The translations under genes and the position numbers were made by a program. From Strongylocentrotus droebachiensis (taxonomy: Eukaryota > Echinodermata > Echinoidea > Camarodonta > Strongylocentrotidae), in the NCBI GenBank assembly GCA_035222895.1, contig JAVYIG010007528.1, positions 1 to 64,000 on the forward strand: DNA of 64,000 bases, written 5' to 3'. The stretch's first letter is position 1, and every line of letters begins with the position of its first letter. This document shows, piece after piece, positions 1-14,000 of the stretch. The notes under the pieces are model-generated. The model made no database searches, was not told where the DNA came from, and saw only the letters and a list, made by a program, of their open reading frames with translations.

Positions 1-880
1 AGCCATCTTTTGTTCTTTATCACACAAAGTTAGACCTTTGCACTGTCGTTTGATTCTATATTTTAGGTTGAAATAACTTGATCTGGCATGCTGACACTCT
101 GTGTCAAACCATGGTTTCTTCTTCACAATAAGTTTCCTTGAATGAATTTTCTTACAGACTTTATCCTCACATATACCAACTTCCTTTGCCGTCTTCAAAA
201 ATGAATTTGCCAATGCAGTACTAAAATTATCCACATTACCTTAAGTGTCGATGACTTCTCAACCATTTCCAATGCATTCATCAGTACTGGAAAACATTGA
301 TCAAGTTTCAACTTAAATTCAGATGCCTTCTCTTTAGAACACTTAAATGAAGTGTATTTCACTTTTTCGGAAGCATCAACCCTATTTTCAATTTTTCTCA
401 ATTCAACACCTTCATTTATGGGAATCAATTTATTTGAAAACATCAGATTCAATGGACAGTGTACATCTGAAACACACTTATCAAAAATGTCAACCTCAAA
501 ATGAGTAATATATTGAAATAAACTAACAGATGCAATGACATAATCAACCACACTTTTCCCTCCATTTTTATTGTAACATGTGAAGCTACCAACACCCTTA
601 TCACTACCAAATCTCCCATTCACTATCTTCAAGTCAAAACTCTGACAAATGCCAATAAGCTGTCTACCATTATTATTTATAGAAGAATCCATATTATGCC
701 TCCTAGTATCATATCCATCATCAGTAAGTGAGCTCTTAAAATCAACATTATCATTTGAAGAACAATAACCTGAAAATTCAGAAATAACATTGTCAATTAC
801 CATAAAGTCGTCAAGTAACCCAGTCCTTGAATTAAAGTCTCCTACTAGGCTGAAAGGCACATTATATGTGCTTTTCAAAT
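1..880 (-). mobile_element. Broken non-LTR retrotransposon: part of the endonuclease domain and following linker
   Basis: On the minus strand an open frame runs from 878 to 195 and reads as the middle and C-terminal part of an APE-type (exonuclease-endonuclease-phosphatase) endonuclease of a LINE-like element. Visible motifs are GDFNSRTG near its start, VVDYVIAS in the middle, and SDVHCPL in place of the usual SDHxPL. Near 230-245 the frame shifts, and the neighbouring frame continues to the window edge with KKKPWFDTECQHAR, a typical linker motif between endonuclease and reverse transcriptase. The N-terminal endonuclease is missing at the 880 end and the reverse transcriptase would lie beyond position 1. 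With a frameshift and truncation it is a dead copy. The clade (CR1/L2-like) is a guess. It may lie inside the first intron of TAF5. Confidence 0.8.
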
Positions 881-2096
881 ATAACGGGTCCTGATAAAGG
901 TGATCAAAAACATCATTACATTAGTGTAAGGGAATTGTACTTAACATGTATGAACTATGATGTACATGTAGATCGATCTAGGTCTAGAGAAGTAAACGAT
1001 GAAAAACATCTAAAGGAAAACAAGAAAACAAAATAGTTGTCTTATATGCAATAAACAGTGACGGCAGTATGATATTATATGCGACAACGTGGCACAGAGA
1101 GCGTGAACATAATATACATGCCCTCGGCTCGGCCACGTACCAACAACACAGAGTACGGTACATACTACATCGACAACACAAGTCATATTCAGTTAAGGCA
1201 CTACAGACTAGACTCTCCGCGAGCGGTTTCATTGGAATTAATCGAGCTTTTCCCATCGCTGCCGTGTAAATAAAAAATATGCGGGCAGGGGGGGGGGGGG
1301 GGGGCACATAGCTTAGCAGCATTACTATCCTGGTTGTGAATTAACATAGCAACACTGTACTGCAGTACACTCACGCAACATTTTGTAAACCTGCTGTAGT
1401 CTAGACCCTATGAATACTTTCAAATGGATCAGGATAGATCTAGCCTAAACAATTTATGAATAATGAATATCTTGAATGTTGTCTTGTTTGTTGTTGTTCA
1501 TCTTGTTGATTACAAATATTATAAATAAGTAATGAATGGAACTTAATTATTAATACTACAAGTTTTGTTGGTAATAATTGCTTTTGTTGTGCAGATATTT
1601 TAGCCTACTTGTTTTTTCAAAATCAAGGGTGACCTCAATGCCTGATTACATCACATTTTCTTTATCGTCGCTATTGAATGAAATCGGTTGTTAACACAGG
1701 TCAGCAGCAGTGCCTGTCGACCGTCGGATATTGCGTAACTGCTTTAAATGATTTCACTTGTAGAGTGTCCGCAATGCACGCATTTTGATTTTTAAATATC
1801 AATATCAGAAGGAGGGAACTATTACCAAATTGGTATATATTTCAAGGTATATGTAACATTAACCCACTTTGTGTAATAGTAGAGTATTTACTGGTATAAA
1901 AGTTCAAAAAAATTGACCCATTGATTTACGCAGTCTATAAGCCAGTATGAGGTCCATCCCGTTTATGATTTTTAAGACGTTTCTTAGATATTTTGAACTT
2001 TCATTTCAGTCACAAGTATGTAGATCCAACTTAAAATAAATTCAATGAGAAATATCATTCAATTTTTACTTCAATTTTCACAATGAATGTTCACAG
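881..2096. other. Non-coding stretch upstream of the first visible TAF5 exon
   Basis: No coding exon was recognised here. The region contains a poly-G run around 1286-1304 and short open frames near 1069-1322 on both strands that show no family motif. The TAF5 exon at 2097 begins in the middle of the LisH region, so at least one further upstream exon must exist. I could not find a convincing LisH-coding exon in this interval, so it may lie before the window, making this stretch intronic. Confidence 0.5.
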
Positions 2097-5000
2097 GGTA
2101 CTGAAGAGCTACTGAGAAAGGAAGCCAACATCCAAGAGAACCCAGAGAATGCATCCAATACTGATCAGGATGTATCATCTGTCCTCTCGGCATATACAAG
2201 GTACATACAGGATGAAATTTGTCTTCTCCATTCTTCTTCATTGTATTCCAGTTGTTTTCTATTTAGAACTATCCTCCACTTTTTATCCCCCCCCCCCTCC
2301 TCTCCATCATTTCGTCCTTGTTTTCACGAAGTGACGGTAGTGAGGAAAATCGTAACGTAAAGTCAATGCAATTTTTTTTTACTACCGTCACTTCGTGAAA
2401 ACAGCGACGATTTGTTGTTTCTATTCTTTTTTCAAAATTTCATTGAATTTCCCTCCATTCTCCTCTTTTGCATTAATTTCAAACTTACAAAAGGATGCAA
2501 CTTCTTGTAGACTTCAAAATGTTCATGTAAAACAATAAATCCATGCCCCCTGGCACTTTATTTGTACAGATTTGTGAAAATCTGGAATCCTCCACATGAC
2601 CTGGCAGTTGAGTTCTCTTAGTTTCTCAATGCCATAATAGTATTAAGGATATATTAATGCAATTTTAATTTTGCGCTACCCAGTTAACAAGTTTGATCTT
2701 GAATAAAATTCAAGTGCATTTTTAACATCCCCTTTCCAGTGAAGGAGACCCGTTGCTCTATGAAGGTCAATATAGAAATCTGATGTCTTTCATCGGATCA
2801 TCTCTGGATGCTACTAAGGTGAGATTGGTTTGTGTGGATAGATAGAACGTGTTGTGTAAGCACTTGGCTAGACTTCAAACTATCAAGCCTCTGCTCAATG
2901 GCCAGTTGATTGTATCTCTGTAGGTACATGTAGATGCCTTCACATATTCATGCAGTCCATGTAGAAAAATTACTGACTAAGTGAGCACTAATGGAAGAGA
3001 AATTAAATTTGTTTAACTTGATGTGTTTTCTACATATCCTCTCACTACCAAACACTCTGAGCATTGTAGATAATTTTAGATATGCAAATTGTGTTATGTT
3101 GAAAAGTCAACAAATTATTTCTAAATTATTCTTAAAATGCTAATTGACTATGTCCATATAATATTATTACTGATTATTGCTAGAGTAATGGCTCACTGCA
3201 ATCTTGAATGATTTCTAGTTGTTGTTCGTCAATGATGTTTGATTGGGTATTTATTTCATCTTTTTATTAATACAGTGTGAACTTGCTCAGATCCTGTACC
3301 CGGTGTTTGTTCACATGTACCTGGAGCTGGTATATAATGATCATGATAACCAAGGTATGACATTATTCATATCATATTTATCTACAGTATTACATCAGAT
3401 GTGTACATTTTTCTCAAGACAGGACAATATAAAATGATGTCATGGGCTACTTTTAAGCTATACTGTCTTTTTATTGTATCCATTCATTGCAATACAAAGT
3501 GGTATACAAGCTTTGTTTGTGATTTTTCGTGCTTGATTGATTGTCTTTTCACCATCTCCCTAGTTCCTGTGTTTTCTTTCTTGCTCTGGGAAACTATACG
3601 ATGTCAGGTTTTATCAAACACTGTCAATCTTTAGTTTCATTTGAGTTGAATGGTATTACTCATGAGCAATGCCATTCACCTCTTACCTTTTGCTGCAAAT
3701 GTCTATAAAATTACACGGGTTTTAGAAGAAAAACAAATTTTCTTTCTTTTATTCTTTGTAGCTGTAGCATTCTTCAGTGGGTTCAGTGATGAACAAGAGA
3801 GCTACCATGAAGAAGATCTGATCAAACTCTCAGCTGTCACCAAGAAATGTCACATGAGGCATAGTGAACTTATGATGAACTTCAGGTAAGGACAAGTTGT
3901 GTTAAACTCTTGTGCATGGTGCTTGTAATCAAGCATGGTTATACCAGTAGTAGTCATCAGTGTCTGTCAAACCTACTCGCATGAGTTATTCCAAATTTTG
4001 AGTGACTATTTAAATTCTGATACAACCATTAGATTATCCATCATGTTAGTTCTAGTCTCACAATCTATATTTTACAGTCATCAGTATAGGACCAAATATG
4101 ATCAAATTTATTGTGAATTGATGCTTTGACATAGCCAAAAGCACTGAGCAGAGAACTATAATCTGTATTTGTCTGTTCGAAGTACACAGTATTTATTATT
4201 GTAGTCACCTCATTATATTGACATTTGCATGTATTTTTACCACCCCTCTTCCCTACTGTTTGTACATTACATTGACTGCAAATTATAAATATACTAGGGT
4301 TTGAAACTCAGGTAAAACTGCAAACAGTAGTGGAGCCTGTAGCATGGTAATCAGCATTCAGCCAGTCAAATGAAGGAGCACTGGATGTTTTCAAAACATC
4401 TTCTTTGTATCAGTATGCCTATGTGCTTAATACAGCTAAATATCCATACCTGATAACTTTAATGTTTCCTTTGCAGAACTAGTAAATATGTGATTCGCAT
4501 GTCCAGAGATTCCTACAGTGCACTGAAGCGATATCTACAAGACAAACAGAACAACACAGTGCTAAACATTCTAGAGGAACATCTCTACATTGATGGTGAG
4601 TTTCCTAAATGCAGTCAAATTTAGTTGTCCAAAGTGTTTGAGTAATCATGATGTAAGTGATATATGTTACACTTAAATGTTATTAAACATTTGAACCTTT
4701 ATTAAAATTTAACACCAATTTTAATATCTATGTTGAGTCAAAGACAGTACCAGTAAACTATAAATGCCAGTAAAAGAGATGTGTTTGATTACAAAGTGCA
4801 GTATTAAATCAACAGAGTGTCCATTGCAATTTTAGTACAGCAGCGACTGGCTGTTTAAAAGACAAGGTAGTTGAGATTAATTTAATAATAAAATCATGAG
4901 CACAAATCGAGCATTGTGTATGCAAGACTCTGAAAGAATAATAATAATAATAATAATATTTAATTTTTATATAGCGCTTATTACAAATGTCTCTAAGCGC

Positions 5001-8000
5001 TTTACAAATAATACAGGTATGTTCATCGTAAGTTCAGATTTGAGTGCAACCATATATGTGTTTATGTTTCAGTATTTGATGGAGTACCTAGGAATAAGCA
5101 GCAGATTGATTCTAAGGCTGGGAGTATTGTTGGAGAAGCAAAGAGAGAAGGTAAACCTATGATCTCTCTTGAAGCATTCTGATTTACCATTATAGTGTTC
5201 AAGGAGAGATAGTAGTCAAGTTTGTTAGTACACAGGGGACATCTGGCTTCAAGCCTTACACAAAAGGAGATGAATTATAAACACAGGGGTTTTAGATTCC
5301 ATTCAAATGGCAATATCCTTAAATAAATATGATATAAGTATAAAAGACCCTTGCTTACAACAGTTTTTATCACCTGACGAAGTATCGCAGTAGCATACGA
5401 AACGTCGTGATCTTTTAGATTCCTTATTGACCACATTGCGAGACAAACGAATATCACTAGCGATATTATTTTCGAAAATATGATATTGTTTAACATTTCA
5501 GAAATGATGATTGAAGATTATTCACAGCATTTATATGGTGCCATATATCTGTTTAAAAAACATTCAAAGGTGCGGGGTTTGGGATTCAAATGGAAATCAA
5601 ATGGAAATGTATAAACAGCAAAGTATCTCAAAATTTATTTGATATTCACATAATTACGTATATTCATGTATATAAACAAACCCTTATATAGGTATGATTA
5701 AAGGGAGATGGTGTCTTTATTGGACAAGTCCAAGCTAATTTGTCCCAAATGCTACTGATCTCATCTAATATTTTAATAGCCCTACCTGACTATTATATAA
5801 GATAAAATGACTTATTTGAGATCAATTAAGGTTCATGATTCCTCAAAACTTGGTTGCATATGGTATACCAGATGACCAAATCAAAGGGTGGTTACAAACT
5901 TATGCTCATTTTGTATTACTTGTTTGTATTTCACCCAGCCAATAAAGGAAAGATCTACTATGGTCTCCTCAAAGAGCCTGATATTAATATCCAGATTGAT
6001 GAAGATGATGAAGGAGGAGAAGGAGAAGATAAACCTAAGGTACTTTATACATGTAGTAACCATTCATTAATAACTATATACTTGGATGCCTAACATTTGA
6101 AATGCATCATTGTTTGAAATATAAAAAATAAAACATCAGAATATTGTATGAATATATTCCATTAAATAATATTTAATTGAAGAATATTACAAAGAGCTTC
6201 TAAAATACTAACAAGTGTGCTTAGACAAATGAATAATGAATGAAAACAAATTGAATTCAAATAGTTTGAACTGAAAATGTTTGATTAACTATGACTTTTC
6301 GTGATGTGTACTGACCTTAATTTACACTTGAGATAAGATTTTCCTTGTGGAAGAATTGAAATCACTGTTAACCCTATCATAGTAGATTAACCAAATATAA
6401 ATTTTTGAACATCATTGATAATTTAAAAACTTTTTTGTGACTTACTTCCATGCAAATGCTGAAAGTTATTCATAAGGGTGTGATTTGTTTGGAGATGAAT
6501 GTTTTCCTTCTTCTTTGCCCTTTCTAATAATAGAAAAAGAAGCCAAAGAAGGACCCCCTCGCCTCCAAGAAGAACAAACCAGATCCTAATGCTCCTCCTC
6601 AGACCAGAATACCACTTCCAGAATTGTGAGTATGACCTAAAACTATACTATGAGAGAGATAGAGATAGATTTCTGGAGGTTGTTTGAACATAAGAAAAGT
6701 GTTTGCATGTATTATCTTATAACAAATGTATTAGGTTCTGTTTTTGGCAGGGTGTTTTATTTAGTTTAAACTTTGCAGTCATTGAATTTCATTAAAGTAA
6801 ATATCATCTGTGTACAACTGGTTAAGGAAAGCTATCTTTATGTCAAGAGGATGATTAAATATGAATGCCAATTTTTGACTTTTGCAGGAAAGATGCAGAC
6901 AAACTAGAGCGTTTGAATGCACAGAGGGAGCTTTCCAAACGAGTCCATCTTGGGACAGATAACTTGCCATCTATCTGCTTCTATACATTCCTCAACGCTG
7001 CACAAAGGTTTGTGAAAAGCACTACCGGTACTTCCTGATGCTTAGAGATTCTGTATAGTCTCTTATTGTATGGTCTTACTAGTATGTCATATGAATGTTA
7101 GGTTATTGTTTAACTAATTATTGGACCAATTGGATTAACCCTTACTGTACTGGGCTATTTTGAGCACCCTCTGACTGGGGGGGGGGGGGGGGGGGGGGGG
7201 GCCTGGGAGGCCCCCCCCTATGATCTCGGCCGTCGATTGTCCGATGAACACGAAAATTTGCATGTTTGTAGATATTTACGTAAGGAACAAGATGGTATAA
7301 TTAGTTTTTTCCGAAAATGCAAATTTTTGTCGTTGGCCTAATTAATTATGCAAAATGCGCTAATTTTATGCATTTTACAGAAAACGTGTCAAACTCCACT
7401 TTTTGAATGTTGAAACTCATTATTCATATGAAACTTCTTTTCTTACACAAAAAAGTTATTTTAATGTAATTAATAATGATAATTTATGCAAATTTTGATG
7501 CGATTTTTATTTTTTGTTTGTTTTTTTGATGACATGCGCATACTAATTGTTATGTAACGCCTTACAGGTATATCCGATTTCGACGAAAATGGTATCAAAA
7601 TGTGCGTAAGACTTGAGGGAAAAAAGTCATGAAACGACAATTCAAAATTCCAAGCGGTTGGGGCGCAATCTCCGAAAACGTCAAGGGGGCCCCCCCCCCC
7701 AGTACAGTAAGGGTTAAGGACATATGAGAAAGTAAGACTTTTCCATGATTTTGGAAGTCGACGCGTGTGTAAATATGTACTTCAGATCATAATTGTCACT
7801 TTTTAAAAGTCTTGGAAATCTATCTCCTATCATTATATTTACAAACTTAGTATGGTTTTCCTGTTTTCATGGTGATTTCTAGTGTTCAATTTTAAAAGTT
7901 GTCTCAGATAGTGCAGATTCATCCATGTGACTTATATGCCCAATTACTCACAACTATTCAAATCCATTACAGCCACAGTGACCTTACTAATGTAAAATTA

Positions 8001-11000
8001 CACTTAATTTGTGATTTCCTGAATGCACATGCATATAACAAATACTTGATGTATCTATTTCATGTCATGTGACCCCCTTCAGTTGGCCAAATAAAAAAAA
8101 CATTCAAATAACATTTAAATAACGTTTAAATGAAAATTTGACAGGTTATTATTCAGTAACTAAACCCCAGTGCAGCTACATAAGTCTTTTTTCTTCTTCT
8201 TCATCTGAACGTGTCACAGTCGGCTGATCTCAGTGGATGTGAGCAATGACTCTGGTCTACTAGCGGCAGGTTTCTCAGACTCTAACATCAAAGTCTGGAC
8301 ATTAACACCTCAGAAGCTAAGGAAAGTCAAACAAGCCGGAGCCTTGAAAGAGATTGATGCTGAGGCTGATGATGTCCTAGAGAGAATCATGGATGACAGG
8401 TACATAGTTTAATGCAGTGAAACCTGCATATGAAGACCGCTCAAGGGAGACATACTAAAGGGTCTTTATAGGCGGGTGGTCTTTATGTACAGGTTTGCTT
8501 ACTACAGATGGTCTTTCTATACAGGTGATCACTAAAGCAAGTTTGACTGGAGCATCTTTGTATGAAACAGTTGAAAATGTAAGAAGGATGAAGGTCAATT
8601 AAAAGAGGTAGATGAATGCTTGATCAATGACAAGGAAAAACAATGTTGGAAATAAAGATGATGCTTCTTTACAAGGTTTAACTATGTTCAGAATCCCCCC
8701 CCCCCCCATTGCAAGAGATGAAATATTTGCTACCAATTAATCTGTCCTAGTGTTGTACATTCATCTAACTTGTAGAAACATCTGACTGTTTGTGTCAAAT
8801 GAACAATATTACAATAAAGAAACATAGAAATTGAACTTTTTTGTTATAAAGTTTCATGGAATCATGTGCATGCTGGAGTTATCCCACCTAGGTAACTGTT
8901 GAATTTTTTTACTTGTAGTAGACAGAATATTTCTGATGTACCAGTAAGACATGTTTCTGAGAAAACACATGTAATAATTGTAATTCTAGAGCTGTAGCAC
9001 ATTCAAGGTTCTTATTCGTCATGTTCAGTGCTCATATACAAAAACTGTACCAATCTAACAAATTATGAAATATGCTTGTAGAGAACATTTGAAGATTTCA
9101 ATACATTAACTATCATTCTACAGTACTGCCACAGACCAGAGGATCCTACTAGGGCACAGTGGACCTGTGTATTCCACCAGCTTCAGCCCTGATAGGAAGT
9201 TCCTTCTCTCCTCATCTGAAGACAGTACCATCAAGCTCTGGAGTATGCATACCTACTCCAGTCTGGTGGCATATAGGGGGCATAACTTCCCCGTCTGGGA
9301 CGTGCAGTTTGGGTAAGATGTCTATTTTGGCACATGTATTTTTTTCAAACACACACAAATGTTGAGCTCCATAGGTTTTTTTTAATGATGGAACTAACAA
9401 AGATGTCTATTTTGTTCCATGTGCAGTCGTAGAATCACAAAAATGTTGATCTTTATAGGTTTTCATGATGGATATGTACATTTGTTTGATTGATAGTTAG
9501 AAATGCCATAATATCCTATTATTTTGTGAGATGAACTATAGTTCTTAAATTAATTGCAGCATACTATTAGTAGGATAGAGAGAATATATGAGATAAAGGA
9601 ACTGTGGAAAGAGGAGAAAGTACACTTCTGTATTGATCGTTTGGGGTAGTTTCATCCCTGCTTGGTTGTCCCTTCTAACCTTGAAAATTAATTAAGTCTT
9701 CCTCATTGAGGCTAAGATGTTAGGATATTTAGGCAAGATATTGTCTCTTGAGCTTTATTACCTTGATTAGCTTTGTGTAAAGATTTTTCTCAAGTAGAAG
9801 AAAAGAATAAGCAGGGAAGTACATTCTAATCCCCCTATTATATGGTCTATCATCAAGTAGCCAAGATGGGCCCTTTATAACAGAGACAAAGACCAGGATG
9901 CATACCTCACCTTCCAGCGCATTAATAGACTATCCTACCCTTAGAGGAAGTCATCCTCAGAGATAATTAGTGTCATGTAACAATACAGGGATTGAAATGG
10001 GTGAGAGACTGAGAGTAAAGGTGAAAATACTGAGATACTTGGGCTATCCTTTTGTTGTTCCTGAAGAAGAACACAAAAGTGATACTGAGAGGTTTGTTTA
10101 GCTATCACTATGAATATGACTGACAAAGAAAGTGGACAAAATATACAGTTCCTCAGGTAGATGAAGGAACATCCCTTCACTGCTATTACGTACAAATGTG
10201 TAGAACAGGTGAATATGCATGTGACACTTGGTCTACACATTTTTACATAATAGCAGTGAAGGGATGTTCCTTTGTCTACCTGAGGAACTGTATATTTTGT
10301 CCGCTTTCTTTTCAGTCATGTTCATAGTGTATGTTTATTACATGTATCGACCAGTATGATGAGTAAACCAAATGTATGTAGATGTTGCATGATACAATGA
10401 GCTATGGTGTTAGCAAACTATAAAGTTGGAGCTTTTGCGAATCCTGTAAAGTACATTATGATAATCTTAACTCATCATCCACAGAAGTAGTACAAGCTCA
10501 AGGTTGTTGATAATGTAGAATTTATAGATGTTCTTTAACTTGGCCAGTTGACAAAGATATATCAAAACTTTATTTTCACCCTAATTAGCATTCCTGTCAT
10601 TGCATTTGAACTTGTTTTGTAATGACATAAGTGTTTAAAACAATTACTTGTTTCTTGTCATCCTTGAAATGATTTCCCCATTCTTTGTCATTTGGGATTT
10701 GCAGACCGTTTGGACATTACTTTGCATCAGCCAGCAAGGACAGGACAGCTAGACTGTGGGCCACTGAGTATCATCAACCTCTTAGGATATTTGCTGGACA
10801 TCTCTCAGATGTTGAGGTGAGTAGACATTGATTGATTGATTGATTTGAAGTCATTCCATTCCATATCAATTGTTTTCACAATATAGAACATAGTCGACAA
10901 AGTAAGTTAAAAATTATGAAATGGAACAGGAACCTACTGGAAAGCATAGCTTGTTTTATGTAGGTTCCCAAGAATAAATATGATATGAACATTATTTTCA

Positions 11001-14000
11001 TGAATTAATTTTAAAGTGTCTTAATGTCAAGGGTGATTTAGAGTAAAGTAATATTCTTGTACACAGGAACCTGGAATAAAATCCCATTGTAAGTGCATCC
11101 GTATCATAAAAATCTTTAATATTATAGACATTTATAGTAATTTGCAAACCCAATACTCTTTACCGACCACAACTGGGATTTAGTATTTCTGATAATTGTA
11201 TTCACATCATTTTCCAAAAGGGCTTTGATCAGACCAAATATAAAGTAAAATGTACCTTTTTAATACCATTATTTGTTCCTAGTTCCATGTGATATGCATC
11301 ACACTAATAGTAATTGACCAAATACTTTGGACTTGCCTTACTATTAATACTACAAGGTTTTATGGCGAACAATTTTGAAGTGATAATGCAAATGTTTGCA
11401 ACTGTTTTGAATATTCTAGGAATAGTAATGCTAATGTGGTTGTGAAATCTTTCCTTTGCTTACAGACTGTGAGGTTTCATCCCAACTCAAACTACATTGC
11501 CACTGGTTCTAGTGACAAGACAATCAGACTCTGGGACATGAACAACGGCAAATGTGTTAGAGTCATGACAGGACACAAGGTAAGGCATTGCTATTGATAT
11601 CGTATCGACGTCCTCTATACCATTGAGGTATATAAGTTAATCAGCTATTAATTACATTGGTCAGTTAAAATGGATTTGCAGTCATCTTTGATTAAAGTTG
11701 AAATGAGATTAACAATATCAATATGAAAACATGTCTCTGGGCTACACTTTGAATTCGAAGAACTTCAGTAATCTTTAGTAATCAATGATCATAAACTAAT
11801 TACATGTATGTTGGGTTATGTTTATTGAATTTTGTAGCTGAACATGTTTATAGAAATAGTCATAGATATATAAATTGTATCCCAGCAAAAATATGCCACT
11901 TAATGTAACCAACATTCATGATTTTATTCATATTTTAATGATTTGATTCTGAATTAAATACGTACATTAACAGTAAATGAATGAAAAGTAGAACTCTATG
12001 ATTAGCAAATGTTTGAGGGCTGTTGAGGCATGATACATAGATGAAATTGATGGTACAGTCAAACCTTTCTATAGCGACCACCCAAGGAAAATAAGTGGTC
12101 TTTGTAAACAGGTTCCTTTAGTACATGTTTCAATGGAAACCATTTTCTAGGGAAACAAAAAATGTAGTGTTTGTAGACAGGTGGTCAATAAATCAGGCTT
12201 GACTGTAGTTGACACTTCCTGTATAAATTGATGACATTACCATGTTAAGACATTAATCCAATGAATTCAGGACATAATAATAATATTAATAAAAACGTTA
12301 CTTATAAAGTGCTTACCATCGAAGTCTCTAAGCGCTATAACACAAAAAATAGACTAATAAACAATTACATATTAAACAAAACAAAAAAGTGCAAATAAAC
12401 CTACAAATTACAATACATATGGAATACACATCAAAGTGGACAGAGTTAATTAATCATCGAAAGCAATTTTGAATAAATAAATAAATAAATAAATGTTTAT
12501 TCACCTCCAGGGACCGATCCGTAATATCATCTTCTCACCCAACGGTCACTACATGGCATCAACAGGAGAAGACAAGAGGGTGTTACTATGGGAACTACGC
12601 CATGGTAACCTCATCAGAGAACTAAACGATCACACGGAACCGATCTTCTCACTTAGCTTCTGTCAGGATGGCAACGTTCTCGCATCAGGTAATTTGAAAC
12701 TGGTCTTTGCATATTTTGCAAATCAAGCATTGTAAACTGGGCGTACATGTAGGATTTTGAGGCACATGACCTGCTTAAAATCGAGGGATGGGACCTGGTA
12801 GTTGTGTTCTATGACAGGTGCTCCAGCAACAAGTGCTACACCATCGGTTTCCTACATTAATTGAATTCTGAACTTCAACCCTGGACCAAGCACTACATGG
12901 TATATCTATTCCTAACCTCCTAAACTTTACTTGATACTTGATGGAGTAATCCCTTTGGCAGCTCACTCAGGAAGCTATACTAGGATGTTAGGTGAGGTGA
13001 GTAACTGCAAGGAGTGCCATGAAGTGTAGAAATGGTGTGTGGACAAAGCACTTGTCAATTTACAGTAAAATGTGCCAAGTCCAGTGCAAGTAAAAACTAT
13101 GTAACTTTATTGGAATACCTATAAAAGAAGCATCAACTGACTAAAACATAAAAATAGTCACATTTTTTTAGATGCACTAACTTCAAAGGAAACTTCGCGA
13201 TATTTCATACTTACATTTTCATATCTGTGGTTTATGTATTTTTCTTTTAATGAGCTACTTTGTTGCTATCGAATACTTCTGCATGCACCTATTTGTTGAA
13301 TGTTTACATCATATGTTAGTGTTCTTAATAGAGTATATCTATAAGTAAGGGATTGACCACATGTCTACGTTTAATAAACTTGTTATGATATTGTTACCTT
13401 GATGTTTAATTTTTTAAATTGTATGTAGGTGGTCTTGATAATTGCGTCAAGCTTTGGGATGTAAAGAAGATCTTTACAGAGACGGAACCAGATGAGCTCA
13501 GTGCAACCCCTGCAGTTGTTACGTAAGTACATATACTTCTTACTTTAGATGCTGCTTATAAGTATCGGTTTGCGATTGCACCATGTGGGTCTTGGTAATC
13601 TTTCTTTCTAAAGAATCCTCCCGTCTCTCTCACCTGGTGCAACTGCAAGCCTACTGTATACTTCTTACTTTGTCATAACTTTTGTTGTATGACTAGATAT
13701 ATCTTTTATGTGCCTTGTATTGTAGGTTCAAAGAATGTTATTGAAGGCAATAATATTTGAAGCCTAATGGTAAAGGTAGTTTTACATGCACACCTCACTT
13801 CCGACAATTGTATTAAGACATAGTATATCTGTTGTGATGTATACAATCTGTCAGATCAGAAATCTTGTAATGACAATAGACCCTTGTACTTCATCATTCC
13901 TCATTTGTTTTCATCTCCCTATAGGTCTAGTGCTTCCAATGTTCTGCTGGGTTCTTACCCTACCAAGACCACTGCTGTCTACAATCTACATTTCACACGT

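Noticed and set aside
12493-12735. Stand-alone 80-codon WD40 frame
   Set aside because: It is TAF5 exon 14 (12511-12688) plus flanking intron, not a separate gene.
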